Shown here piece by piece: positions 24,399-36,776 of a DNA stretch of 64,000 bases. The notes under the pieces were generated by a model. It did no database searches and was not told the DNA's origin. It worked only from the letters and a program-made list of their open reading frames with translations. A program made the position numbers and the translations under genes. The first letter of the stretch is position 1. Every line of letters begins with the position of its first letter. This DNA comes from Lantana camara (taxonomy: Eukaryota > Streptophyta > Magnoliopsida > Lamiales > Verbenaceae). Location: NCBI GenBank assembly GCA_037501455.1, contig CM074860.1:40930501-40994500 (forward strand), in the 5' to 3' direction.

Positions 24399-25274
24399 CT
24401 TGAAATGGAAGAAGGAAAGGATCAGATGATGATATGTAGATATGCTTCCAACTTATGCAATAATCTTCCTCGAATTTAAGCTTGGATTAAAGAAATCCCT
24501 TCCTTCTCTTCTCTTGGTGTAAAAACTGATATTGAGTATGTGTATGTGTGTCGAATTCTTGTATGCAATGTAGTGTATGAAATGTGAGAGAAAGGAGGTA
24601 CAAGATATATATATTACATCTCCCACTATAAGCATGAAACCACCACTAATTGCATTTAAGTCCCTAAGTTATTTAAATGAATGCAATCAAGTTATATCTC
24701 TACACAAAAGATCACTTAACTCCATTCATGCTATACAATTTAGTATACAAATTTTCACAGAGGAGCAATTAGGCACATTTAATACATTTAGGTCACTTAT
24801 ATCAATTAGTTCATGTAATTCATGTTAAAAATAATTCATATAAATGCATAGAAGTATAATGCATACTAATGTAATTAGAGTTATCAATAGAAGATTAAAA
24901 TAATTAAATTAAACCCCCAACTCCCGAAGACCCGCACGTGACGTGCTTACCTGAACATCCGGAATTTTGGGCGTTACATAGGGAGTCTTCGAGAAAGGCT
25001 CTGCTCTAGGATGGAGGTCTACAACAAACTCGATGTCCTTATCGGGTGGTATAGAACCCAAAGTCTCAGGGAAAACATCAGCATACTCTTGTACAACCTT
25101 CGTCTCTTCAAGTTTGGCCTGTCCTTAGGTTGTTCAAAAGATAGACCATAAAACCTATTGCACCGTCACGGACCATTTTACTTACGTCAACAAAGGAAAC
25201 AAACGGGCTTGACTTCACCGTCTCGCCCGTAAACACAACTGAACCCAAGGTAACCTTCTTCTCACGATAATCCA

Positions 25275-25601
25275 TCATAGCCCCATACCAAGGATTACCC
25301 CATACCTCAATGTCGGCATCTCTATCAGCTCAGCCATAAAAATACGACCCTCAAAGCTCACCGGACACTCCTGGTACATGCTACAAGTAACCAAACTTCC
25401 CTCGAGGGGAGAACTCACCACATAATCATGCGCACATAAGGACATAGACAAAGACATAGAAGAAGCAATGTCCCGGGAAATAAAGGAATAAGTAGCCCCG
25501 GGATCAAACAATGTATGTAATGTAGTGCTATGAATGTTAATTGTACCTTTAACCACGGTGTTCGGATCAATTTCAACAGCTTCTTCCTCCTCGCCTCCCA
25601 A
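25275..25601 (-). pseudogene. Aspartic protease (retropepsin) segment of M
   Basis: The segment contains LFDPGATYSFIS, the active-site region that in the family reads LFDSGATHSFIS. The catalytic Asp is kept, but the following Ser/Thr is Pro, which probably inactivates the enzyme. ILGMGL near the end corresponds to the ILGMDWL motif. Retropepsin would cleave the gag-pol polyprotein. The frame is interrupted soon after 25275 although pol linker sequence continues to 24979. Confidence 0.82.
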
Positions 25602-25910
25602 ACCATAGGCCCTAGCTTGGATAGTGGGCCTCTGATTGCCTCCCGCGACATGTCCTTATCTTTTCTTCGGGCAGGTACTCAACATATGATCCGCTGCTCC
25701 ACACCCACAACACCTCTTATACAATTTGAAACAGTTCTCCATGAGGTGATTGCCATGATAATGGGTGCACTATGCCTTAGCTAGAGCTGCAAGTGCCAAG
25801 GGATGGTTCGGTCCCGTGGGTCGGGGTTGCTTATTTTAAGGATTAACTTGTGGAAAAGCTTGAAATGCCGGTCTCTTTCCAAACTTGTTAGAACTCCCCG
25901 AACTAGACCC

Positions 25911-26336
25911 TTACCCGGTATGTGAACTCTTTCTCCTCATAACTACCCGGTCCTCAACCCTCAAAGCCTTGTCCATCACTTTCTCCCACGTGCTAGTGTT
26001 GGCGGCCTCCAACGCATCCTTCATATTCTCTCGAAGCCCTTGAAGGAATTGTGAAGCCTTGCTCTCATCATCATTAGCAATATTGGGGACATAGCCTGAA
26101 AGTCTTTCAAACTCATTTATATAAGCTGTCACCGACATTCCTCCTTGCTTGAGATCCATGAACTCTCTCAAGTGTTTACTTCGTGTAGCTTTCCGAATGT
26201 ACTTGTTCTTGAATTCCCGAACAAACACCTCCCAAGTGATTTCTTCCACGGAGGAGTCTAATTTCACTTGAACACTTGACCACCAATTGTATGCTTGCCC
26301 TTGTATCATAGTAAGAGTACATTGTAGTTTCTCCAT
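25911..26336 (-). pseudogene. Gag capsid segment of M
   Basis: The 141-residue open segment matches the Retrotrans_gag pattern of plant Ty3/gypsy elements: YNWW early, a FVREFKNKY helix, LREFMDLKQG, then YINEFERLSGY and FLQGLRENMKDAL. Gag forms the particle that packages retrotransposon RNA. The upstream part of gag is interrupted, so the start is not a true initiation site. Downstream at about 25660-25785 two degraded zinc knuckles are visible, including CCGCGAADHMLSTC. Confidence 0.85.
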
Positions 26337-26864
26337 TGGTCAACATGGTACAAGACCCTATATCTGATTCATTTGAACTAACCACTCCTCAACCTACACG
26401 TCATTTTTATCAATGAAGACCGGTGGATATTTATTTTTGAACTACCAAAGGGTGGCGGTAATAAGACCTCCTCCATGATTTCCGGTCGGAGGGGTATTGT
26501 TCCTCTCTTGATTTCGTTGTTCCAGATATACCGCAAGTCTTTCCATAAAATTCCCCGGATCCATTTATCGGTGGTGAAGGATTATCATTCTCTTATTGAG
26601 GTGAGTGATCCTGGTGATGGTGACGTTCAGGGGATCTATCCCCGCGATGGTATCTTCTAGGAGGCATATTTCTGCAAAATCAAGAGATTCCAATTCATAT
26701 GCGTGCGGGTCAGTACATGTTCATGTGCACAATTAACAAAAGATAAACAATTAAGCACATGCAGTCACATAACCACGTTATCCTATGCCGTACGACCTAG
26801 ACAAACCCGACTCGACTCTAGAGCTCTGATTTTTGCAACCGAAAGCTCTGATACCACTTTAGGA

Positions 26865-27855
26865 TGTGACGCCCAGAGCGGTGGGCCACCACATCCCCCG
26901 TACCTAAACCCAAACCCACATATGAAACAGACTTTAATACATGAGCCCAAGTCTAAGCGAACAGGGACCTACACATACACACTAGGCTAAGCGGGGCTAA
27001 GACAACGACAGAGCACGTAAAACAAACAAATAAAAACGCGGAAGCAACATACAAGATCCATAAGAGCTCAACATGAAACATACCATAATATACACATGGC
27101 CTCACGACCCAAAAATAGATCGAGTATTTACATCAAGTATTCATAATTACCAAAATATACAATCCATATATCAAATACATAACAAGATTATCCAAAAGCA
27201 GGAAGTAATATGTATGCAACTCAACCTAGACTCGAAAGTACAACCCAAAGACGACATACTTCCCCGCCTAGCTCAAGTTAACCTGCACTAAAGGTGGAAA
27301 AGGGAGGGTCAGTCTAAACTCGACTGAGTGAGGGGGTTAAACGCACACCCACACCTAAATACATATAGAGCATAGCAAGTATCAAAGGTGATGGCCATGA
27401 ATCGAGCTAAGGTTTTTCATACCAAAACATTTGCAAAAGCTAACATATAATACATAAAAGAAATCCTAACTCGATTCACGATCCATCAAACATAAACATA
27501 AACATATGCCCAGTGAGAACGAACCTCCTCTAACTCCTCATAACATAATATAAAAATAGAAATCATAAATCAAATCCAACCCCAACAACCTTAGTGTTTT
27601 GGGGATCAAACCCTCTCCACCTACTTAACTAATACACGCAGGGTAGCTAACCCACCATGTGCCTTCCCCGGTTATCCACTGAGGGCTCAAAATACCACGC
27701 CTTCTCCACCTCCTTCAGAGTCACGCGTAAATATTTCATGGGGAATCATGCACAGGCTTAACCCGACGGCCCATGTCATATAGGGCATCCTTACGCACAA
27801 TTCTCGGGGGGCCAACATACCAAATCTTACCAAATTTCCATCTTTCAGGGCATAC
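26865..27855 (-). mobile_element. 5' LTR fragment of M
   Basis: The LTR end (TGTGACGCCC on +) borders the M primer-binding site. The predicted acceptor TTTAGTGCAG ends at 27283 with GACTGACC upstream, and GCTAGGCGGGGAAGT follows it. The GGTACGGGGGATGTGG block is at 26887-26903. The LTR is cut at about 27835-27875, where copia C2 sequence begins; the exact junction is uncertain. Confidence 0.75.
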
Positions 27856-28874
27856 CACATTACTAATTAATTACCTCGCAGATCACACGACCATAGTCTA
27901 GCAACAAGTGTGTGACCTCTACCTTAAATGTGAATGTATATTCGAAAGAACCTTTCAGTCAATGACATCATACGGGATACGATCCTCCTACCATCCTATC
28001 TCTCGATTAAGATCTAGGGCATGGGAATATAGAGAGCCCTACTAATCTTAATCTTAAAACAAAGTTCCCTTCATATTCCATTTGATCTCAATCCAAGAAA
28101 ATCCCATTTTCTTGATATCTTGATCTAACCACCTTGCGTAAGGATTTCAGGATGGAACATGAATGACTTGTGCAATAAGAGATCATCTTGCCTACAGCCA
28201 GTGTAGGTCCTTTACTGATTTCGACAATTCTCATATACCACTTTCCCAATATAGGTCGTGGTTCAGGTGTCTATACGGAGACACCCTTTTGAGCCTATAT
28301 CAAAGATTACAGAGTTAGCTCATAAGACACAATGTGGAATCTCATGTCTATGGATTAATTCCTCACGTCATTGACATATGAGATATTTCCTAATCTGGAA
28401 GTTCTAGTAACGTCCTTTCCCATTTCGGAATCTTCTCACGCGGGGCACTCTCAGTGAACTTGTTCTTACAACAAGCACCCTTGTGTATTGTGTACGCATC
28501 AACTTATGCACTTTTCACCCCATCACACAGGATGATCCTTCTTAAGGACCCAACTACACAAGCAAGTCTCAACAGAGGCAAAGTCGACACTCCCACTGTT
28601 CCTCGGCCTCATTGACTTGGAGAAGTTTCTAATCCTCGCCTATGGTGTTAAGAACGTGTTTTATGTGCTATTCCCATAATGACAAAGTTCTTAACAACCT
28701 CATCGGATTAGGGGAGTTCTAGACATGCACACGTAATGGAAATACACAAAACACGTATTTGCGCATAAGAAGTGTTCGCTTGTGATTATTGCCATTTGTA
28801 TATTATTTAAAGATTGTTTGTGATATAGGGAAAGTCCCAAAGCATAACAGCTTTCTAGGGCGCTATTCCCAACA
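27856..28874 (-). mobile_element. 3' LTR fragment of copia element C2
   Basis: It matches about 10400-11416 of the C1 LTR and ends CCAACA at 28874. The polypurine tract CAAGTGGGAGAT follows at 28875-28886 (- strand). The remainder of the LTR is missing at the M junction. Confidence 0.82.
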
Positions 28875-31800
28875 ATCTCCCACTTGCCCGTAAAAGCCTT
28901 TTAGGTCTATTTTAGGTTCCATCTTCCCAAGATGTACTTTTAGAATCTTATTGACTTTGGGCGTTTCCAAAGTGAATCTGTTATATTCTCTACTGATGGG
29001 AATGTTTCTAATTTGCACATCATTATGGAAACACGATTTCCTTTCACATGATTCATAATCAAGTGTCTGGTCCCTTGGTGAGGTCTCGGTTCTCTTACTC
29101 GAGCAACCAATCATTTCATCATACCATATGAAAATGGTGTTGTTTCATGCTAGGAACTTCATCTACCCATTAGATGGAGTTTCTTACCCAAACAATTAAC
29201 TTAGTGGTATTTAATACGACTAAGTATTCAACTTTGTGTCGAATCTATAGTGCCTCTCGATTGGAACTCTTTCCAAAGCACTAAACTGCCTTCTAGGCAA
29301 AAGGTGTATCCTCTTATAGATCAACATCTATGTTTTTGATGCAATGATTACATCAAAAAATCCTTTGATGACAAGATCTTGCTGGACTCTTAAAGTATAT
29401 CCTCATTTCTTCTAAAGTACTTAGAGGGTATTTTTACAGCAATCCAGTGACCTTCTCTAAGGTTACATTCAGACTAAGCCCATCACGCTATGTGGGAAGC
29501 CGTATCTTATCAAGTACATAACTTTGCATACATTATGTACCCTTTTCCCGAAAAGGATTTTGGACTTTCTAACTTTCTCATAGTTATTTCAAGACACATC
29601 CTTATCAAAAGAGATGTTTCATTATCCATTGAAAATTCTGTAGGAATCTTCCATACTAAACCCTTTTAGTACATTGTCTATGTACCTTGACTGTGATAAT
29701 CTAATTATTCTCTTGAATCTATCTCCATAGACATTTATTTCGAGAATGCAGGATCTGTCACCAAGATCTTTCATCTCAAAATGGTTCCTAACCAAGCTTT
29801 GGTAACTTCAATGTCATCTTTCGCATTCCCAATGCGAAGGATATCATTTATCCAAAGTACCAAAAGTTGAACTTTTAGTCTCTAACATTTTCTTGTGCAC
29901 GCTATGCTCGAATTTAAGTCAAACAACTTTGACTATTTCACTAATTCGAATACTCTAATTCCTAGAAGCCTGATCCAATTTCATAAATTGACCATTTGGA
30001 GTCCGCAAACCTTTTGCTTACGCCCACTAAATGTGAAATCCATGGATGTTCCATATTTATGTCTTCATCAATCTCATATTGATAAGACAAGCTTGATCCT
30101 ATCAAGTAGTTCAACTAAGGTCCAAACTTAGTTTGACTATATGGAATCCATTTCAGATTTCATAATTGTTTTCATTACTTAGATTCCAAATCTGACAGAG
30201 CCTCCTTATGGGTAAATAGATCAATATCCACTTAAGAAGATTTTATGGAGTAAACCATATTATCTTGTGGGCTATCTAGGAGTGTGTTTTGAACGCATTG
30301 ACGAAGGAGTGTTCACACATGTACTATCTCTTAGATTTGGCTAAATTTTATCGGAACGGTTCATCTTTTCCTAATTATGGCATGGGTTTTGTCCTCAAAC
30401 CTTTTGAAGTCATTGGGCTTACCTTCCTTCTCTCTTAGGAACAATTCCTTAAGAAAGGTATATTATTTAAAACAAACAACATTTGCTCAAAAGAATCGTA
30501 GAAACAATATTCTGTATTATTTGCATAGACTTGAACCAGTTTCAATCTTATCTCTCAATTTCTCCTTCAACTAAGAAGACTCAAGAGAGATATATTCTTT
30601 AGAACAAACAACATTTGTTCCAAAGATTTGCAAAAGTAACAATATATATTGTTCATATATAAACTTGAACTTGTTTCAAGTTTATCTCCCACTGTCTTCT
30701 TCTCTTAAGAAGACTCTCACTGTCCTCTTCATATAAGAAGACAATCCAAAAATTCTAAGACAGGAATTATTAGGGAATTTTAAATGCCACAATTCATAGT
30801 GCATTTAAGGGACTGACTTGGAATGTGCAAGATTCAAAATCTTAACTGCGTTTTCTGAAGAATAAGTTCAGAATGAAGGTAAGACGGTAAAGCTTAACAA
30901 GGAATGAACCATATCCTATAGGTTCATGTTCCTTCATTAAAAAATACTAAGCTATTCATGTGTGAGCTCACTGAGGGATAATCTTATTATCTCTAAGATG
31001 ACTAAGGAATTAGTTAATAAGATATTTGTCATCTCGATCCGATCGAGTTGCTAATGTCTTATGACTACTAAGGTTCCTAACCTTCCCTTTTGAAATTCTA
31101 GTAATTTCACAAAAGTTTCAAATTCGTACTTCATTAAGCACGCTCATTCATAATGATTAAACTAATGATTTTGTTTAGTGCTTACATTAAGTAATTTAAA
31201 ATCACTAGTATGGATCGAAATCCATACATATTTTGGAATGTTCTTTCGTTTCACATAAACGAGGATCCGAAAATGTTTCCCTTAAAATAGGATTCTTAGG
31301 AAGTTAAGTCTTTAAGTTCATTTTCATAAAATGATCCTAAGATGATTAACTTGCTAATCCTATTTATAACGTTCCAAAGTTATTCGAAACTTTGCCATCT
31401 TACTTAGTTGTGTTTTCTCGTCGTATGTTCGAAACATCAATGCTTTGAGTTTCACACAACAGTTTGTGTAAAAATAACTCAAGACTAGTGATTTTTTATC
31501 CTATCGGAATTACTTCAACGAGAGACACATGGAGTATCCTTATACTCTTTGCAGTTCCTTTCCAAGGCCCTAGTTTGCCACTATGGAAGCTCAAGTCTGA
31601 TCTTTCTTTTAGGTTTTCCTTTCTCTCACCCCTCCATCGGGTTTTAAGGGTTTCTTCTTCTTTGGCCTTGATGCCTTTACCTCAATAGGTTTAGAAGAAG
31701 AACTAATCATCATTACATTTTAGTCCTTCTTAAGGATGCTCTCTTAAGTTTATCAACAAATTTGATGAACTATGCTACAATAGCATCATCTAAGGTTGAG

Positions 31801-32850
31801 CAAAAGGGGTTAAGAATGATGATAGAATCAATTCAAGCAATCAGTGGACTAAGAACTCGTTTCTTAGTTTGCGTACGTGGCTGCAAGTTCCACCTTAGTG
31901 AGGACGTACAGTCCATGTTACACGTGCATTCCTTCATACAAATTTGGAACAATTCCTTCTATGTGTTATACCTTGTAACACGCTCACAATAGAGTACAAT
32001 TGCTCTTAAGTGTTCCTATAATGTGTTATACTTTGTAACACATTTATGAGGGCATACATTAGCTTTTAAGTGTTTAGCGAATTATCTTTTACTTTTCAAT
32101 TTCTTCTCTTAAGCCTAGGTCGAATTTTCACAATAGGTGAAAAGTTTGCCTTTTAGAGAACGATTTTCTCCCTTTTCAAATCTAAAACGGATTTTAAATT
32201 TCCAAGCCAAACAGAGTGGTTCGGACTTTAGTCAACTTATATGACTCAAGGATGGATACTTATGGGTTGCATTTCAACTTGTAGACAATCACAAAACTAC
32301 AACCTAAATACTAAGCAGAGAAAATGTGAGCATATTGAATAATAACGTAACACATAGGATTAGGTCTTTTATCGTATGTGGCTCCCACTGTTTTTAGAAG
32401 TTCAATAAATCCCAAATGACCTTAGAGGAAACTTGCTTTCTTAGTGGGTACTAGGATCCCAAGCATCCTTAGTTTTGGACCCACGACTCGTGAGACATCC
32501 AAAGGTCTAAGAATCTTTAGGTAGGTACGAAATTGTCAATTCCATCTCCATTGAATTCCTAGTAATGTTTTTGCATCACTGATCTTTCAATCATGGACCC
32601 ACGACTCATGAGACATCCATATCTACTTCAATGTTGAGCAGAACCCATCAATCATAAGATCTCAATCAAACTTAGTCCGGAACGACCTACGGCTCGTGAG
32701 ACATCGCCAATTCTAAAATGATCAAGAAATATCAATCACCTAAGGTGATCAATCAAGAAACTAAGATTTAATAAGATGCACTAATTACCCCACGACTCGT
32801 GAGACAGCAATTAGCTTACCTACTAACTATTAAATCCTATTGATGGAATG
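28875..32850 (-). pseudogene. C2 internal region: decayed copia gag-pol
   Basis: The 4-kb region is collinear with C1. On the - strand it keeps an RNase H fragment near 29220-29330 (GYTFCLEG-like, then WKE). A reverse-transcriptase fragment near 29760-29880 has WINDILRIGNAKDD, where the family has YVDDILLIGND. A gag-like start lies near 32250-32300 (VSILESYKLT). All frames are broken. The leader near 32480-32800 carries four CACGACTCGTG-like motifs. The uninterrupted stretch near 30437 is the empty site for the B insertion in C1. Confidence 0.72.
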
Positions 32851-34069
32851 TTAGGAACTTTATTACCGTAATAGAATACCTATTTATTGGAAAATTGCTC
32901 AATATGTTAATTAGGGATTTTCGAATTAACCGGAGAGTTGTCCGGCTTTGACCTCACCAACATGTACAGTTATCCATTTTTAATTGTCTTGATTAATGCA
33001 GTTTCACATAAAATGCATCACAGAAGCAATTAGCAGATAACATGTCCTAGCGTGATACTAATATGAGATGATCATGGGTATCCTATCTTATGCGCAATTA
33101 TGGGAGCCACTCCATAATTGCTAGTTCTAACAGTCATGCCACATAAGACAGTTCATATCACATAGGGGTATAGAATTTAATGGAAAACCCTATCTATTAC
33201 ATTAATAGAAACCCTCCTAAACATTTTGAGGGGTCTTCTCTTATGGCCACCGTTTTTCAAGTGTTCCTTGTGGGTCCTTCTTGCTCCTTGGGTGCTTGTC
33301 TCCGAAATGAAAAGAAAATTCCTCACTTCCTAAGTTCTACTCTCTTAACATAAAGTAATATGGCTCAATCTTCATATTGACCATAGACAAATACACGGGG
33401 CATACCCCAGCCCAAAAACAATAATAAGGAAAGCCACATAATAAACACATAACAGTACGCACATAAGTAGGGCTCCAACCCCAATTGAAATAACATATAT
33501 GGGGCTCCGACCCCAATTGAAATCATCCATGTGCATAAATTAAAACATTCACAAGACTAACCCATGATCACCTACACTAGCATACTCCGGTTGAAATTTA
33601 AATTTACCAATTAAATTTAAATTCCATTTACTTCAAGTTACAACTAATTAACTTAAGTAATTTGAATAGAGTTCACTATTCAATAATTTATTCAAAATCG
33701 AACTCGGATCATGACAAAACTCAATTAATTTCAAAAAATAAAATTTTTGTCAGAAATATCATTCAAAGTGATATATTATATTTTCTCAAAAAATAAGAAC
33801 TTGAATTTAATTCATAAAAATCCCAAAATTTATAATTATTTAAAAAATTATTAATTTTAAAATTAAAATCAAATTTTAAAAGAAAATCAGATTTTAGGGA
33901 TTTTACGAAAAATGAAAAACACGAAATGAAAACGGCTTTCGGGACGCCTAGGTGAGGCGCGGTTATCGCCCGCGCACACAGCCCGCAAGGGCATCCCGGA
34001 ACCGCCCGCCCATTCCTGAACAGCTACGCGCAAGCCTGCGCGAAGGCCGCTAGCACCACTCAGCAGTGC
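32851..34069 (-). mobile_element. C2 long leader and LTR remnant
   Basis: This homologue of 61144-62529 starts TGTTAGGAAC at 32853 and ends in a GC-rich block (33940-34069) with palindromes such as CGCGCAAGCCTGCGCG. It lies upstream of C2 gag. The boundary between leader and LTR could not be placed because no clear primer-binding site is visible. The TRIM H array cuts it at 34070. Confidence 0.55.
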
Positions 34070-36776
34070 TGTAACAGCCCGAAAACCCGCCTGTCCATAT
34101 TGTCCGCTTTGGGCAATCCGGTATAACCCGGTCTTCCCTCACGGCTTTGTTTCTCCCGGTGGAATTTAAGCCCGTAGGTACCCACCCAGGAAAAGGCCTC
34201 TACAGGGAAGAGGTATCCACCCCCTTATAAGGAAGGCTTCGTTCTCTTCTTCTTCCGATGTGGGACAAGCACTTTGAGCTTTACATTCCACCCCCCATAA
34301 GGGCCCAGCGTCCTCGCTGGCACACCGGACCGGGTCCCAGCTCGGATACCATTTGTAACAGCCCGAAAACCCGTCTGTCGATATTGTCCGCTTTGGGCAA
34401 TCCGGTATAACCCGGCCTTCCCTCACGGCTTTGTTTCTCCCGGTGGAATTTAAGCCTGTAGGCACCCACCCAGGAAAAGGCCTCAACAGGGAAGAGGTAT
34501 CCACCCCCTTATAAGGAAGGCTTTTCTCCTCTTCTTCCGATGTGGGACAAGCACTTTGAGCTTTAAAGTCCACCCCCCCATAAGGGCCCAGCGTCCTCGC
34601 TGGCATACCGAACCGGGTCCCAGCTTTGATACCATTTGTAACAGCCCGAAAACCCGCCTGTCGATATTATCCGCTTTGGGCAATCCGGTATAACCCGACC
34701 TTCCCTCACGGCTTTGTTTCTCCCGGTGGAATTTAAGCCCGTAGGCACCCACCCAGGAAAAGGCTTCAACAGGGAAGAGGTATCCACCCCCTTATAAGGA
34801 AGGCTTCGTTCTCCTCTTCTTCCGATGTGGGACAAGCACTTTGAGCTTTACAGTCCACCCCCCCATAAGGGCCCAGCATCCTCGCTGGCACACCGAACCG
34901 GGTCCCAGCTCTGATACCATTTGTAACAGCCCAAAAACCCACCTGTCGATATTGTCCGCTTTGGGCAATCCGGTATAACCCGGCCTTCCCTTACGACTTT
35001 GTTTCTCCCGGTGGAATTTAAGGCCGTAGGCACCCACCCAGGAAAAGGCCTCAATAGGGAGGAGGTATCCACCCCCTTATAAGGAAGGCTTCGTTCTCCT
35101 CTTCTTCCGATGTGGGACAAGCACTTTGGGCTTTACAGTCCACCCCCCCCATAAGGGCTCAGCGTCCTCGCTGGCACACCGAACCGGGTCCCAGCTCTGA
35201 TACCATTTTGTAACAGCCCGAAAACCCGCCTGTCGATATTGTCCGCTTTGGGCAATCCGGTATAACCCGGCCTTCCCTCACGGCTTTGTTTCTCCCGGTG
35301 GAATTTAAGCCCGTAGGCACCCACCCAGGAAAAGGCCTCAACAGGGAAGAGGTATCCACCCCCTTATAAGGAAGGCTTTTCTCCTCTTCTTCCGATGTGG
35401 GACAAGCACTTTGAGCTTTACAGTCCACCCCCCCATAAGGGCCCAGCGTCCTCGCTGGCATACCGAACCGGGTCCCAGCTTTGATACCATTTGTAACAGC
35501 CCGAAAACCAGCCTGTCGATATTGTCCGCTTTGGGCAATCCGGTATAACCCGGCCTTCCCTCACGGCTTTGTTTCTCCCGGTGGAATTTAAGCCCGTAGG
35601 CACCCACCCAGGAAAAGGCCTCAACAGGGAAGAGGTATCCACCCCCTTATAAGGAAGGCTTCGTTCTCCTCTTCTCCCAGGATCGAAACCTGGATCTGAT
35701 ACCATTTGTAACAGCCCGAAAACCCGTCTGTCGATATTGTCCTCTTTGGGCAATCCGGTATAACCCGGCCTTCCCTCACGGCTTTGTTTCTCCCGATGGA
35801 ATTTAAGCCCGTAGGCACCCACCCAGGAAAAGGCCTCTTTGGGTGTAAGGGTAGACCCCAAATCACCCTCAGATATTGTCCTGCGCAACGGGAGACTGGT
35901 CAGGTTTTGTTCCTCCCGACAGGATTTAAACCTCTTCCTGGGCAGGCACCCCTTAAGTGGTGGCTCTTCCTGGGCAGGCACCCCTTAAGTGGTGGTTTAA
36001 AGCCTGTCGGGAGGAACAAAACTTGACCAGTCTCCCGCTGCGCAGGACAATATCTGAGGGTGATTTGGGGTCTACCCTTACACCCAAAGAGGCCTTTTCC
36101 TGGGTGGGTGCCTACGGGCTTAAATTCCACCGGGAGAAACAAAGCCGTGAGGGAAGGCCGGGTTATACCGGATTGCCCAAAGCAGACAATATCGACAGGC
36201 GGGTTTTCGGGTTGTTACAAATGGTATCAGAGCCGGGGCCCGGGCCGGTGTGCCAGCGAGGACGTTGGGCCCTCGTAGGGGGGTGGACTGTAATAGCCTA
36301 AGGTGTTTGTCCCACATCGGTTGGAGAGGGGAACAAAGCCTCCTTTATAAGGGGGTGGATACCTTTCCCTGTAGAGGCCTTTTCCTGGGTGGGCGCCTTC
36401 GGGTTTATATTCCACCGGGAGAAACAAAACCGTGTGTCGCTTAGCCCACCAAAGCGGACAATATCGACAGGCGGGTTTTCGGGCTGTTACAAATGGTATC
36501 AGAGCTGGGACCCGGTTCGGTGTGCCAGCGAGGACGCTGGGCCCTTATGGGGGGGTGGACTGTAAAGCTCAAAGTGCTTGTCCCACATCGGAAGAAGAGG
36601 AGAACGAAGCGTTCCTTATAAGGGGGTGGATATCTCTTCCCTATTGAGGCCTTTTCCTGGGTGGGTGCCTACGGGCTTAAATTCCACCGGGAGAAACAAA
36701 GCCGTGAGGGAAGGCCGGGTTATACCGGATTGCCCAAAGCGGACAATATCGACAGGCGGGTTTTCGGGCTGTTACA
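34070..36776. repeat. Right TRIM H array with long inverted repeat
   Basis: Minus-oriented LTRs start at 34070, 34354, 34637, 34922, 35209, 35492 and 35707 (period 283-287 bp; last interval 215). Plus-oriented LTRs follow at 35994-36219, 36289-36491 and 36561-36776. The centre is a 61-bp spacer (35933-35993) holding a tandem duplicate of about 30 bp. The flanking LTRs 35707-35932 and 35994-36219 are equal-length (226 bp) inverted copies. The whole can fold back over up to about 780 bp. Confidence 0.9.
35677..35705 (+). other. Copy of the 3' end of initiator tRNA-Met in a TRIM unit
   Basis: CCAGGATCGAAACCTGG followed by ATCTGATACCA matches the T arm, acceptor strand and CCA of plant initiator tRNA-Met with one substitution. 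It replaces the usual internal sequence of the TRIM unit. Normal plus-strand strong-stop DNA copies only about 18 tRNA bases, up to the modified A58; this copy goes past it. The tRNA sequence is recalled. Confidence 0.8.

Larger units (their letters stand above)
22756..24978 (-). mobile_element. LTR fragment L
   Basis: This is a long-LTR fragment related to D but with different palindromes. On the - strand it begins TGTAACGCCC at 24978 and lacks its end because the TRIM array cuts it at 22756. Predicted donor CAAG|GTATAT lies at 24399/24398 and the mini-exon at 23343-23278 (66 bp) before GTGAGGTTT. It sits exactly inside the reverse-transcriptase start of M, so it looks like an insertion in M; the possible duplication TAGGG is visible only on the right. 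Confidence 0.75.
24979..26864 (-). pseudogene. Element M internal region: Tekay-like gag, protease and start of reverse transcriptase
   Basis: On the - strand the region runs from a primer-binding site (26845-26856) through gag, zinc knuckles and protease to the first residues of reverse transcriptase (EPFSKTPY near 24980-25005). There it is cut by LTR L. Gag probably starts at about 26666 (MPPRRY) but is broken by stops before 26336. M has the same LTR type (26865 onward) and leader as the non-coding elements, so it represents the protein-coding relative. The remaining pol and the 3' LTR are missing. Confidence 0.8.
20873..36776. mobile_element. TRIM complex H with an embedded 11.3-kb segment
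   Basis: The complex is flanked by AACAC at 20868-20872 and 36777-36781, inside J. It begins TGTAATAGCC and ends GGGCTGTTACA. It consists of two arrays of tiny LTR elements (20873-22755 and 34070-36776) around a segment (22756-34069) of other retrotransposon fragments. LTRs are mostly 206-218 bp and internal regions 66-74 bp, holding little more than a primer-binding site (TGGTATCAGAGC) and a G-rich polypurine tract, the definition of TRIM. A TATA box (TTTATAAG) lies early in each LTR after the block TTGTCCCACATCGG. Confidence 0.82.

Noticed and set aside
22756..26864. L and M as one element (L being the 3' LTR of M)
   Set aside because: The junction at 24978 falls inside the reverse-transcriptase start (EPFSKTPY) without a polypurine tract, and the L and M LTRs belong to different families, so L is better read as an insertion.
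34070..35932. CRISPR-like regular repeat array
   Set aside because: The 284-bp period consists of LTRs with primer-binding sites and polypurine tracts (TRIM). Units are far too long, the spacers are not unique, and this is plant DNA.
20873..36776. TRIM H as Cassandra (LTR with 5S rRNA promoter)
   Set aside because: I looked for the 5S A box and C box patterns in the LTR and did not find a convincing match; the shared TTGTCCCACATCGG block alone is not diagnostic.
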